A stretch of DNA of 64,000 nucleotides from Progne subis subis (GCA_022316685.1 JAKJHU010000053.1:3403636-3467635); one strand, 5' to 3'. Numbered from the stretch's first letter, positions 22,740-34,232 are shown. Notes: generated by a model not told the origin, from the sequence alone. A program made the numbers and translations.

Positions 22740-25700
22740 TGTCTCCTTTTCTCCCAGCTGAAGCTGCTGGGGTAACCCTGCCACTGCTGATCCTCTCAGT
22801 GGTGCTCTAGGTGTGGAGGTGGGACACAAATGCCAGTTGCTGGAGGTGCTGTGGAGCAGATCCAGGCTGTAAAACCACACTGGTGTGCAATGATTGTTCA
22901 GGAGCTGGGCTGAAATAAATGCGTTGGTGCTCAGGGCTCTCCTCTGTGCTGTTGAGGTCCAACTGTTGCAGGACTAGAAGTGAAAACCACGGGGGAGGAT
23001 TGCTGGTGAGGGCTTTGAGCAGCACCCTGGGGTTTCGCTGCTGCCACCAAAAACTCCTTCTGGTTCCCCTCGGGCTGCAGCAGCCACCGTGACCATATGT
23101 GGTAGCAGAGGAGACCATGCTGGCAGGGTGCATCTGGAAACTTGTGTGGGAAACTGTCCTGCACTGCTGGTGAGATCCAAGCAAACCCTGATGGAGTGAG
23201 TGTGTGGTTTTCAGGGAAAGCTCTGCGTGAGTGGGGCTCCAGTGACGGCCCCATCCATCACAAGTCCCAGCTCTTATCTCTGCAGTGCATAAGAGATATG
23301 GTTTATGAAAAAGCTCTGGGTGATTATTTGTTTTTCTCCTCTGCATATGTGTCAGGAGTTGCTTGGAGCAAGCTTTGTGTCTGTTGGTGGCATGTGAAAC
23401 AGTATCTTCCAGGAAACTTCAGAAATATTTTATGAAGTGTAGTAATAAAAATATCCATGTGGTACAGCCCATGCGAAATAACGCTTTTGGCTTGGAGCGG
23501 TGTGTGCAGTTTCTGTAGCGCACAATGCTTCCACGAGAAACACTTGCAGATGGATTTCATCTCCCTGTTATTTTAATATCCATTACTCAGCCCCAGCAAG
23601 CTTTCCTGGGGTGGGTGTAGCAGCAGTTCTCTGCGGCAGACCCTTCCAGCTGGGGTCAGGACTGGTCCTGCCAGGTTGCATCCAGCTCAATGCTCCTGGA
23701 GATCCCCCAGCAGCTGATCCCATTAACTGGGGGTTGTGGGGTCCCTCTGCAGGGCTGGAGCTCTGGGGGCAGGGTGCTCCTGATGGGATGTGTAAGGCTG
23801 TGGGAAAACCACTCCGGGGGGCGGGGTGGGAAAATCCTGCAAGGGAGGGTTTTCTTCCTGGAAGGACTCTACCAGAGGGATGGTCTGGGCCACCTTTGAA
23901 GAGGAAAAGATTAGAATACACTCAGGATGTATCAGCTAATTAAGAGAACTCAGATATGGGGTTTGCTTTGTAGCTTCTGCTGCCGTGCCCTGTGAGGACT
24001 TTGCTACGTGCTCAATAAGGATCTTCCTGTGGCAGCAAGTACCAGCTCCTTCTGCTGGTCTTTTGAGGTCTATGAGGTTTGACAGGATGTGAGCGAGGCT
24101 AATATGGCTGAAGGACAAACTGGGCAGTTGTTCAGGGTTGGCATTTCTAGATCTGATGAGGGATTGCATGCAAATTACCACTAATATATGTTAATTACTG
24201 GGTGAGTACATATTTTCCTTGATTCCTTTTTGGCAGCTTGTGCAACTGTGTTTTTATATACCTGCTACTTGAAATGTTTGATTTAAAAAACAATAATTCT
24301 CTGTAATTACAATGGTTTTATTAAAGGTTGCAGGGCTTATATGATCTCTGTAGTAAAACTTTATGAATTCTTCTATCTAGATCGTGATCTCCTGGCTCTT
24401 GCTCCAAAAGAGCAGTTCAAGGTTTGCTAACCACTCATGAATATATTTGCCAGCTTTTCTCAGCTTGGATCCCATGATTTCTAGTAACTGGAGATCATGA
24501 GGGCTGAATATTTTTGCCCAGGATGTCTGTGGGTGGAAGCCCAGTTGTCGCTTGACTTAGTCTTGATGGTGACAGTGGAGGTGACTTCCCTCTGTACAGC
24601 TCAGCTTCCCATGATTTGCCTCACGAGCAGCTGGGACATCAGCTGAGTTTGAGGCAAACTGCAGTGGAGATTCCCCCTGGTCCTGGGCATGGCAAGGCAG
24701 CAAAGTGCATCCCCAAGATGCAGAGGCAGCAAGGACCTGCTGCTCGTGGTGCTGTGGGGAGCAGGAGGAGCACTGCAGTACCATAAGCTCTAGTGGGTGC
24801 CACGGTGCTGCTTCAGCTCTGCTTTCATGATTTTTGTGGCAAACCCAAGCCATGGCTCTGCTGTAAGAGCTGGGATGACTGAGCTGTCTCAGCTGGTCAG
24901 ACAAGATGCCCCACAGTCCAAGCCCTTTTGTGCCCAGACTCAAAATGATGATGAGGTTTAGGTTACCCTTTGGGGTGCAGTGGCTGTACCCTCATCACCT
25001 CAGCATTCTGGGTGTGCAGGAGGAAAGTTCTGCCCCCCAGAAAAGTTCTGGTCCCAGCTCTGCCTCTTCTAAAAAACCTGTGCCCCAAACTTGCTGTTTT
25101 TCTGTTTAACTGTGTGACCTGAGAGCGCCTCAGCTGTGTTGGCTTAACCGGGCTTACTTTTGTGGTCTGTTTGAGCAGTTATGTTTCCTTTTCATAACTC
25201 ATCTGGAGGAACATCTGACTTTGTGAAGCCCTCTGTGGTGAGCTCGTCCTGGGCAGCTCTGCAGACAGGTCATGCGTTGTGTTTGGCAGCACTGGCAATG
25301 AGGAACATGCCAGGGACAGCAATTCAGAGCCCTTGTGCCCATTTCCACTGGAGCTACAATCACTGGCTCCGGGACAAGTTTCCTGTCCTGACTCATAGCT
25401 GCTGATTCATTTTTAATTTTATCTCCTTTTGAAGGGAAATGGCACTTGGTCTCAGGTTTCTTTTGTTATTATTTTTAACGTATGGCAAGGTTTAATAGCT
25501 TTTGGTTCATGCTTTATTTTTGCTATTAACACTCTTCCAGTGTCAGGCTGGCTGCTGCAGCAGCACAATTGCATGTTGGGCTTTGAGCTGGGTGACTTGT
25601 TGGAATAACTTTGGAGAGTTTTGATATAGCAGTTCCTGTCTGTCTTTCTTCATCTCTGGCCTATGATAGATAATCGGGGAAGATTTTTTTTTTTTAATCT

Positions 25701-26380
25701 ACAGAATGCATCCAGCTCGAGCATGCATTCAAAGGACTTTTTTCTTTCCCAACAGCAGGAGCCAGTGTATCCCTTGTGGGCTTCTGTGCTTGTTAATCAT
25801 ACCAATGATTTTGTTTTTCTTTTGTTTTCGCATTTTAGCAACACTGAGAACTTGTACATAATTGGTCTTAAAATAATGACCCAGCTCATGCACATGGTCC
25901 TCTACATGCTTTGATTTATGACAGCGCTGATGGCCAATGGATTTCTCTGTTGCCAGCTGGGTGGGAGAAAGCAGCAAAGCCCTGCTCAGTTGAGTCTTGT
26001 CGGGTGATTTGGGGCGCTGTATTTCCACGATGCTGTGTTACTGCCAGGGGATACAGTGCTGGAACTCAGTGAGTGAGTGGAAACACTTTCTTGGTTCAAT
26101 GAACCCTGCATCAGGCACATAAAGCTCAGTCGCTCCAGGAAGCCACCATGGAATTTACCTCTGTAGTTCAACACGGTGTATTTTTCAAATGGCAGCCGTT
26201 TTCTTCTTTTTTGTTAGTGTTGGAGGCACGAGGCACTGAATTCTCACTCCCTTTGGGCTTGTAGCTGAGATAAGGTGTGTAGGTTTTACTGTTGCTCTCA
26301 GATAGCAGGTGAACTGCTCGAGATGCTTAAAATGGGAATATGCTAAGTATTCAGGAGTGGAGAGCCCTGAGCTCGAGGGG
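22740..26380. other. Unique non-coding sequence, no gene seen
   Basis: Mostly moderately GC-rich unique sequence. The 179-codon minus frame (22807-23346) overlaps other open frames on both strands, and 23500-23943 has overlapping frames of 147 (plus) and 112 (minus) codons. None looks like a known protein. A possible trace of a MIR-like 'CTGTGTGACCT' motif near 25107-25122 is too short to call. Confidence 0.5.
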
Positions 26381-26389
26381 AAGCGCTTG

Positions 26390-26830
26390 GGAAGCGGAAT
26401 AATTCAGCGAGTGGCAGAGCCAGAGGCTGAGCTGTGCCCCAGCTTTACCGCAGAGCCGTCTGTGGGCAGGACGAGCAGGAACGGTGCGAGCAGCAGATGG
26501 AGGGAAGCGCAGATGGCAACAGCCGAGGCGAGGGCATGTGGGGGTGAGAGGACAGCCTGGCTCCTTCCCAAGGGACTTGGGTGCCTCCCAGACTACCCGA
26601 AATTGCTAAAAAGCCTGGCTTGGCTGCCAGCTTCCCTCCGCCTCGCTCCGGTGAGGGGGCTGGCGGCGGGTGCCGGAGCCCCGGTGTCAGGGTGGGAGCG
26701 GGACCGGCCCGTCCCTGCCGGGGAGCTGCGGCCGCCGATGGAGCGCTTCGCGGGGACGGAGCGCTTCGCGGGGACGGAGCGCTTCGCGGGGACCAGCGCT
26801 GCGATTTGCACAGCGCCTGGCTCCCGGCCA
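26390..26830. promoter_or_regulatory. CpG island, candidate promoter or orphan island
   Basis: I count roughly 35-40 CpGs in this 440 bp, with about 27 of them in 26640-26820, against a window in which CpG is otherwise rare. GC content is high. It contains CTCCG|GTGAGG, a donor-like site at 26651, and GCGGCCGCCGATGG, an ATG (26738) in partial Kozak context (+4 is G, but -3 is C). In birds most such islands mark promoters or unmethylated enhancers. The overlapping frames (192 codons plus, 152 and 127 minus) match no protein I know. No TATA box is seen. Confidence 0.65.
26741..26794 (+). repeat. Perfect 18-bp triplication inside the CpG island
   Basis: GAGCGCTTCGCGGGGACG is present three times in direct succession (26741-26758, 26759-26776, 26777-26794), the last unit ending in C instead of G. 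The period is a multiple of three, so the frame starting at ATG 26738 reads MERFAGT then ERFAGT repeated. Each unit adds four CpGs or more, so the repeat raises local CpG density. Confidence 0.97.
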
Positions 26831-26879
26831 GCAGCAGCAGCAGCTTTTCTTTCCTGGCTAATCGCTGATAAAACAGGAA

Positions 26880-27120
26880 GACCTTGATCATCCCTTTTGA
26901 CATGAATAACGATGTTATCTTCTGTGATGTATGACCCAGAGCCAGATAACGTCCTCTGGCAGGCCTTTTTTCTCATGAGATGTAAAATACAATGATTATG
27001 TTACAAGGGGGAGATAAAGTGGCACAATCTTCACTAGTTCAAATAACTAATTGAAGCAGGAACCAGTGGAAATGGCTTCCTTTGTTCCCCAGCCATTGTT
27101 GATATAACAGTGCTTATAAT
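26880..27120. promoter_or_regulatory. Candidate conserved non-coding block downstream of the CpG island
   Basis: Unique sequence immediately after the island with paired GATA-like sites (GATGTTATCTTC and CCAGATAACG), SOX-like CCTTTGTTCC and GCCATTGTTG, and homeodomain-like CAAATAACTAATTG. There is no credible open frame. It could be a proximal enhancer paired with the island; this is inference from motifs. Confidence 0.35.
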
Positions 27121-27129
27121 GAAAGCTGA

Positions 27130-27980
27130 AACTGTTGCCCTTTTTTTTTTTTTCCCTTCTCTATTTTTTTTTCTTTTTTCCTCCCTTTTCAACTCAAGTG
27201 CCTTCAGTTGTGTTTCCCCCTCCCTGTTTCCCTGGGGGAGCTGAGGACAGCGGTGATTCCTAGCAAGGGGTCCTGTTTTCCAGCAAGTCTTGTGTGTGAG
27301 TGTTAGGAGGATGAAATCAATAAGTAGCGCTCATTCTGTGTCTCCCTAGAGGACTTTTGAGAACAGAGAAATTGAGACCAGTGCTCTCTAAACCATAATT
27401 ACACTTTTTTATTACACTTTTTTATTTTATTTGCCTTTTTTTTCTTTTTTTTTTTTTGAAAGCAACAAACCTAATTACCTGGCAGGAATGGTGGCCAGGG
27501 ATATATTGCTATTTCAATGAGTGCGCAATGCTTACCACAATTGAGTTCAAATATTAAAAACAAACAAAAAAACCCCCCAAAAAACACAATGAAACAACCC
27601 AGCCCTAAAGCAGGCTGGTGCAAAAAGCAGGAGGGGTGAGAGCGGAGTTTCACACAGGGAGTGGTGCTGCACAGTTATGGTACACAATGATTAAAGGTGT
27701 TGGGAGGTTGCAGAGGTTGGTTTGATCACTAAAAAAGCTCTGATGCTTTTCCTCACAGGTGAGGCAAATGAGCCTTTTTGAACCAAAACTGGCTTCAAAC
27801 ATGAAACAAGAATTCCTTGCTTTAAGGAGCCTGAACATATTCCTTAAAATGATTTAGTAATGTCCACACCACACAGAGGCCAGCATTAAATATGAGCTTG
27901 CTGTCGAAGGCTAAGGGCTGTGGGTTTGCAGCTGCGGTGGGGGTTGCACTGCTGAGCAACAGGCTGTGCTCTGATGACTT
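27130..27980. other. Low-complexity pyrimidine tracts then unique sequence, no gene seen
   Basis: 27140-27200 is pyrimidine-rich (T12 then mixed T/C), 27405-27460 is T-rich, and 27557-27595 is an A/C-rich tract (AAACAAACAAAAAAACCCCC). The remainder is unique with frames under about 65 codons. No gene recognised. Confidence 0.55.
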
Positions 27981-27984
27981 GATA

Positions 27985-28075
27985 ACCTGCACAGATGAAG
28001 TCAATAGAGATGTAGCCTATCATGTGGCAGAGAAACACAGAGAATTAAGAGACCTGCTCACATTCCCAGGTGACT
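27985..28075 (-). repeat. Possible ancient SINE (MIR or Deu-type) remnant, antisense
   Basis: GAAACACAGAGAATTAAGAG, then ACCTGCTCACATTCCCAG, resembles the antisense MIR/Deu core 'GGCACAGAGAGGTTAAGT..CTTGCCCAAGGTCACACAG'. Upstream CTGCACAGATGAAG would correspond to 'TTTACAGATGAGG', with an insertion between the two blocks. The segment also lies in a 92-codon open frame (27892-28170) of fairly balanced composition that I do not recognise. The repeat reading is preferred, at low confidence. Confidence 0.3.
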
Positions 28076-28099
28076 GTACCAATTTTGTAGTGAAATTAG

Positions 28100-28477
28100 A
28101 CTTCAGCTCTCATGATCCCATTACAGCGTCAAAGGTCTACCTGATGTCTCTCAGAACTGCTAGACTTTAATCTTATCAGCATTCATTTTATGGCACTTTT
28201 GGCAAAATATCTGACTTGTGTGATGTGCACTCATTCCAGCTCTCTGTCCTTGGATTGCAGAGGCTGCCAAGCCAGAAGATCTGTAGCTGGTTCTCCCTTC
28301 TTTCTTGGGTCCAGTCCTATAAAGTTCAACTCCCACAAGCTCGCTCCCACAGCTGCAGAGCCCAATAACCTTGCCTTGAGATCAAACAGGTGAGGTGAAG
28401 GTCACCCTCAGCTGTTTGAGTTGTCAGAGCTTTGCAAAGCATTTGAAGGACCCAGCTTTTATTTTATTTTATTGACC
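28100..28477. other. Unique sequence, no gene seen
   Basis: Contains a segment (28261-28390) that starts after a TTGGATTGCAG acceptor and ends at CAAACAG|GTGAGG. Its translations show no family signature, and I treat the pairing as chance. Confidence 0.45.
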
Positions 28478-28603
28478 ATGAGACTGTTTGGGTTGGAAAG
28501 GACCTTAAAGATCACAGATTTCCAATGCCCCTGCCATGGACAGGGACAGCTTCCACCAGACCAGGAGCTGGAAGCTGCTCCCATCCAGGTTGTCCTTGGC
28601 CAA
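28478..28603 (-). mobile_element. Truncated CR1 LINE 3' end
   Basis: ACTGTTTGGGTTGGAAAGGA, CCTTAAAGATCA, then CCAATGCCCCTGCCATGGAC, AGGGACAGCTTCCACCAGAC and CAGG follow the familiar 3' untranslated end of avian CR1 elements read in antisense. CR1 is a non-LTR retrotransposon whose copies are nearly always 5'-truncated. The piece here is about 125 bp and ends with CCATCCAGGTTGTCCTTGGC, the usual upstream part. The ATTCTATGA octamer repeats of the true 3' terminus are lost, and the copy is diverged, so it is old. It is the clearest lineage marker in the window. Confidence 0.92.
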
Positions 28604-28609
28604 TGGCTG

Positions 28610-29045
28610 ATTACAGGTGCAGAGGTTTCGTTACTCAGGTGCTGGGGAGATTTTGCCCATGGGTTATGTGTAGTAGTGGAGCCTTTCATCTGACAGCTGG
28701 AGTTGTGGCCTCTCTGGTGGGAGATATTTATTAGGGCTGCAGAATGATATTTTTACCTGCAGATTCCACCTTTCACTTGCTTCCACATGACCCTCTTTAT
28801 GCTGGTTTTTTTGGTCAGTGTAGGGAGGACCCTGGCAGTGCTGCAGCAGCCCCCCCTCAGCATAAGCTGCTTTGGTGTCCATCAGCCTCCCTGCTGCAGA
28901 GATTGTGCTGTTTGCTGTCCTGAAGCAAATGCAGGGGACCAGCCAAACACTGAGTGGGTTCAAAACCTGTTTGCAGCTGAAGTTGTGCTCCAAAAATGCT
29001 GCAGAAGCAGTGTGAGGAAGCTCAGAGCTGGGCACCTGGGTGCCA
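28610..29045. other. Unique sequence between CR1 and MIR relics, no gene seen
   Basis: Short opposing frames (28664-29035 minus, 28787-29056 plus) fully overlap one another and match nothing known. Confidence 0.5.
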
Positions 29046-29047
29046 GC

Positions 29048-29170
29048 TATGACTGAGCTACTGTGTGACCTTGAGCAGCTCCCTGCACCTCTGAGTCACA
29101 GCCCTGCCTCCCCAGCTGCCGCGTGGGATGGTAACACCTACCTCATTGGCAAGGGTATCATGCGGTGCAA
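29048..29170 (+). mobile_element. MIR-family SINE remnant
   Basis: GAGCTACTGTGTGACCTTGA, GCAGCTCCCTGCACCTCTGA, then after a CAG/CCTC block GGGATGGTAACACCTACCTC and ATTGGCAAGGG align in order with the MIR consensus. That consensus runs: CTGTGTGACCTTGGGCAA, the CACTTAACCTCTCTG block, the AAAATGGGGATAATA block and ACCTACCTCATAGGG. MIR is an ancient tRNA-derived SINE found as relics across amniotes. Spacing of all four blocks fits, which makes chance unlikely. Confidence 0.8.
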
Positions 29171-29179
29171 TTTTGCAAC

Positions 29180-30750
29180 TAATTGAATGTAGGAAAAGAG
29201 TTTTTTCCCCTCGCATAAAGGCTGCACTGCAATGGTCTCCCCTCCCAATGCTTCTGTGCAGGCTGGGAGTGTGGCTGAACTCGTTGGCTTCTAGAGGGTA
29301 CTTTGTTCCCTGTAAGTGCAGGAGGAAATATTTGCAGAACTGGGACTCCTGTGAAAAGTTTTATGAGTTACCACATGGCCACTGTGCAAATCAATTACTG
29401 CAGTAGGTCTGTAATGAGACTAACCCACAAAACAGTTACTGATTCTACAGCAGCTTGAGCAGTTGCCAAAAAATGTGGCCAATAATTAGTGACGGCCTGA
29501 CAGATCCAGGGGTTTCGGCACCGTTTGCTCAGTGCATGGCTCACAACACAGCTGATCCTGGAGATGGTCCTGCTTCTGAGGTCAGATTAGCTCTTGTTTT
29601 TTAAAATATTTGGTGTGTGTCAGTCTTTTTTTAGAAACCTGGTTTAAAACCTTTCAGGTGTAAGCATAAAGCTTAAAAGCTTTTCCACAGCTCCACCCTT
29701 AAGAATGGGTTTAATCCTTTTAACAAAGCTCTGATCTGACAGTTTATTTCGCTCTAGGCTTTAGCTTCGGTGGTTGCAGCCAAAACCTGACAAGTTCTTC
29801 TTGTTAATTCTGAATGTATTATCCAGTGACAAATGTATCTCCCACTTATATGTGACACTGAGAATGAAATGCATATGATCAAATTTCTTATAGCTGGAGT
29901 GGGGCTGGTTGTTAAGAACATCTCCATATCTTTGCAGTATGACAGTCAATCTAAACCCATTCTTTTTCAGCAGCATATCTCAGCCTAGTTTGGGATACTC
30001 ATGATGGGTTGCAATCTGCTGCCATACTCTGCAAAGATTAAAGGAAGGCTAAAAATAAACCTGTCACTTTCCCTGGACACTTTCTTGTGAAATGCAGAGA
30101 GATACCTCACTAGAATGCAGAATAAATTCATATAGAATTTTTTATGCTGTGGTTTTTTACGGACAGATGGAGTCAGTGTCGTTTCTGATTTCTCATTTCT
30201 AAATACAGTGGTGTTATGTACAGCCTTCCACCTGAAAGCTTGTCTTGGAAGCTAAAAGAGAATGAAATAGATTTTTACAACAAAGCCAAGAAAGTCCTTA
30301 TTTCTTTTAAATTTGCCAATATACAGGATACATATAATGTATTTAATGAACTCTGCTCAGAAAGTATTGGCATGATGATGAAATTTATTTTCTAGATCAT
30401 AGTCTGTCTCAGGAGGTTGGTGTTTTTCTTTGTAAAACTGATCTTTTGGTAGCATAGTAACACCTCAGGAGGAGGATGATGACTGGATGCCATGGACTGA
30501 CAGCCAGATCCCTGCCCACACTCTGCGTGACCCTGTCCTGCACTTAATCTCCCTTAAGCAGATCTCCTCCTGCTGTGCATCTTCTGTGTGTTTGACTGCA
30601 CCCATGACCCTGCTGTTTTCACCCAGTCCTTGAGTTTCATCGTTGTTCTTGTGCTTCCCTGACCTGGTGATAGCCAAGGGTGCAAGGGATCAATCCCTTC
30701 TCAGTGTTTATCTGAAAGCAGCTGCATCTTCTGAGTGACTGTCCCATTTC
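29180..30750. other. Unique non-coding sequence, AT-rich in part, no gene seen
   Basis: 29580-30440 is AT-rich and almost free of open frames, with no recognised repeat. It could be conserved non-coding DNA or neutral AT-rich sequence. The only frames above 60 codons (29761-29976 and 30465-30677, minus) are unrecognised. Confidence 0.5.
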
Positions 30751-30759
30751 CTCTTCCCC

Positions 30760-30895
30760 CGAAGCGTGCAAGGAGCTCTGTGGCTTTTGCAAGTCGCCGC
30801 ACGAAGGAGAAACTGCTGATGGCAGGATGTCTCTGGGCAGCGCTGGCCCGTGTCACCGCGGCCGGAACGCGCGCGTGACGGCGAAAGTCAATTTC
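30760..30895. promoter_or_regulatory. Compact CpG-rich patch
   Basis: About 15 CpGs in 135 bp, ten of them within 30841-30892 (for example CACCGCGGCCGGAACGCGCG then CGTGACGGCG). It includes a TGACG CRE-like half site and CGCGCG runs. Sequence on both sides is CpG-poor. Too short for a standard island call. It may be a minimal unmethylated promoter or enhancer, or a GC-biased-conversion patch. Confidence 0.4.
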
Positions 30896-30899
30896 CTGT

Positions 30900-33800
30900 T
30901 AAATTAGCTCGCCTCTTTCTCTAAGAAAGGTGGAATTTTAATGAAAGCGCTTATTAATGGATGAGCCCAGAGGGAAGTGGGTTTGTGGTGAGGCCTGAAC
31001 TTTATAGGGAAAGCTTTACCTCGTAAAAGGCCACAAAAGATGCTTACAGGCCTGAGCTGGGCCTGCTCGGGAACTGACTGCTTCTACAGGGGACAGTCTT
31101 CCTTTTCCCATAAAACATGCATTAAGGGTGCCAGCTAAGTTGGTTCTCTTTTATATCAGTCACAAAAACAGTAGGAGGTTTAGTTCCTGTCAAATTTTAT
31201 GAGCCATTTACAAGGAGGCCTTCCCCAAAGTATTTCACAGGCCAAATAAAAATAAATGGCACTGAAAGATTTTCTAACACAATGCACGAACTGTTGTGGC
31301 AGTGGGAGAACATGTGCTGGAGACCTTGTCTCCTTCCCCTGTGCAGAGGAATTAAAATGGAATTTTAATTATTCTACCTTTAATAGGCTTTTTCATTTTC
31401 GAGCACTACTGTAGTCTCAGGATTGCCTTTGGGAGGGAGGGATTGTGACTTTATACAGAGATGAGAAAATGTGATACAGGTACAGTTTCATGGCCCTGCA
31501 CAGAGATAAAGAAAACCACAGGAGGTGGGGAGGGATGACTTGCAGAGTTGAGAGTGCTGGTGTATCTGGGTTTGATGGCTGATGTTTGGGCATCCTGTCT
31601 GAGAGCTTGGAGATGGGCAGAGGGGGAGACATGGGCACATGTGTGCCTGTTGAGCCCATAAGCCTGGGCTCTCTAAAACAACTTAGCTTAAACTGGGGAT
31701 TTGGTTCATGGTGATGTGGCTGTGCTGCTGCTGGGGAGGTACTTCATCCTGTAACTTCATTTTTCTGGTCAACACAGGAGGACAAAGGGAAGGAGCCAAT
31801 TTTCCTCGATGCTAGGAACAGATAAAATATTCAGAGAGGAACAGTGTGGCTTAGCTTACAGTGAGAATCCTGTTAACAGGAGTAGCTGCAGTTCCCAGTT
31901 TACAAGCTGCACTTCTGTCAGGGGAGGAAAGCATCACCTAAAAACCCGTGTGGAGAGGGAGCAGCTCTGGGGAAGGTTTTTAATAGACACGGGCTGAGCA
32001 GTCTATGCTGCCAAGGCTGCTTCATGGCTCCCTCTCTGAACTGCTGAACTCTGCATCTCAGTGCTGAGTTTACCACACCAACAGCTTTATCGGAGGAGTG
32101 AAACAACAGCTTGCTTCCATGGGAAGGGAGAGGAGCAACCTACCCCTCAGCAATCAAATGGGCAGCAAGCAAAGATGCTCTTAAAAGGGCTTCTCTTCCC
32201 CCCTTGTGCGTGTGTTCTTGGCAGCTCTGTTCAGCCGGAGGTCAGGGGTTCAGGCAGAAATGCAATCACACCACTGCTGCTTCAGATGGCACATTTGATA
32301 AAAGATTAACAGTTAAATCCCCTCGCTGGCCTTACAATATGAGAACTGCTGTTGTTTTGTTAATTATTGCTCCCCATGAGGGTGGTCCAGGAGTGGAGCT
32401 GGGGCCGTGAGGGCATGTGAGATCTCCATCCTCAGGGATATGCAGGCTGACTTTGTGGTTGCTGTGGTGCTGTATCCGTTCTGGTTCAAAGTCGAGTTAC
32501 CAAACAGGACAAGGCATTGAAACGAGCCCCTGAGGTAAAGAGAGCTATAGATCAGTGATATCGATAATTCTGCATAACAATGACATTGTTTCCTCCTCCT
32601 CATATACCTGTGGCTTCATGACTTTGAGTCAAAGCGTTGACAAGTTTACGCTAATACAGAAGATCTGAATACTGTGAACACACAAGTATCCAATTACTTT
32701 CTAGTTTGGGTGTCAGGCTACAAGAAAAAAAACACCAACACAAAAAATGTAACACAAAAGGCATTGTACTTGAGAACTGACTGACCAGATTAATTTAACT
32801 TTTAATTTGTGCTGGGTACCATCAAAGTAGCAAAAATGTTGTTAATCTTCTTGCTCTGAATAAACTGTCTGCTAACAGGGAGATGTGAGGGAGGGAAATG
32901 CCTATTAAATGCTTTTAATTAAGTGAAAAAAGTGTCAGTATTACCCAAGGAGAAAGTACTGCCTTTTATTCTCTCCCAAGGGGTGTCTGCTTGAAGACAT
33001 GTGGCAACGCCCTGTCTGCCCGAGCCCTCCTCAGCTGGAGCAGTTCGGGGCTGTTGGTTCAGGGATGTTTGCAGCGGTGTTGGGGCACAGTGTGTTGTTA
33101 GCACTGCAGAGCTATTTCATGTTCGGGGCACTGGCTGGGTGCTGAACCCCAGGTGTGCTGCGGTCAGACAGCTGCTGCTGGGAAGGGCTCAGTGGTGCAG
33201 AGAACATCAGCAGCCTCTGAGCAGCGTCGAGGCTGGTGCCAGGTGTTCCCCCAGCTCCCTGCAGGTGCTGGGAGATGGAGATGTTTGTTATCCTGCTGCT
33301 GTTCTTTTTCCGGCTAAGCTCATCATCTCCGTGGCACCGATGGGCAGTAGAATGACATTTTCCACTCTCCAAGATAGCCAGTGTTAACAAATAGGCAAGA
33401 ATTTAGGGCTTTTCCTGCCATGCTCACACTGCCCCACCAATGAAAAGGGGCTGCATGCCTGTAAAAAGAATTAGAACCAAACCTGCAAGAAGTCACTGGG
33501 TGGGAAGTTGTCTTCCTATTCCTCACTGCCTTTATATTTGTGGGAGAAGTCTGATGGTTCTGCCTGGTTTTATAGCCCTGTCTGCATCTAACTCCCCTTG
33601 ATTGTGATGTGTTTTGCTGAAAGCAGCCAAGTAACTCAAGGACCTTAATTTTGTCATCTTTACTCTCATGGTTAGCTTTGTAATTAAATTGAGTCCAACA
33701 GAGTAAAAAGAACCAACAACAAACAAACAGAACAAAGAAAAAAGCAAACAAAACGCAACTCAAACCCAAACTGAGCCAACCCTAGCCCTCCAAAAAAACA

Positions 33801-34232
33801 AACTGCTGCTTTGACATAGGAATTATTTTTAACTGTATTTTCATTTTGCTAAAGTGTCTGGCAAAACTATTTGCTTGTCAGTAAATTACTAAAAAGTTGT
33901 TCTCTGCTGGCAGAATGAATTTACTTTACTTTTGTGTGTGTGCATTTAAAGAAAAACATTTAGCAAGAAAAGTTGCCGCTTTTAATGAAAAACATGTTTT
34001 TGGTTTTTTGGTTTTTTTTACTGAAGAAGTTTTTCTCACCACAAACATTTGTAAAATTTGAGAGCTCTTAATTGCTGAGCAGATTTATCAGGCTTAGGGT
34101 CTACTCATGTAAGTGGAGGTCATAGGATCAGGTTTTTCAATGTGACTCATCTCTTCTGCCCACAGGAAGCAGTACCTTTAAGGCTTGTGCCCAACTGGGC
34201 AAGATCTGAGTAGGGATGTTTGTGCTGCTACC
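30900..34232. other. Unique non-coding sequence, no gene seen
   Basis: No recognised gene or RNA. 33710-33800 is an A/C-rich low-complexity stretch (CAACAAACAAACAGAACAAA and following), with the T/G mirror type near 33995-34020. Frames up to 148 codons (33323-33769, minus) cover the low-complexity stretch and are not credible. Confidence 0.55.

Noticed and set aside
25093..25135. MIR fragment based on AACTGTGTGACCT
   Set aside because: Only about a dozen matching bases, and following blocks do not fit the consensus.
26309..26887. 192-codon plus frame and opposing 152/127-codon minus frames over the CpG island
   Set aside because: CpG islands are stop-codon-poor by composition. Frames are open on both strands and none is recognisable, so only the island and its triplication are reported.
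28261..28390. Possible exon between TTGGATTGCAG and CAAACAG|GTGAGG
   Set aside because: No recognisable peptide in any frame and no partner exons; treated as chance.
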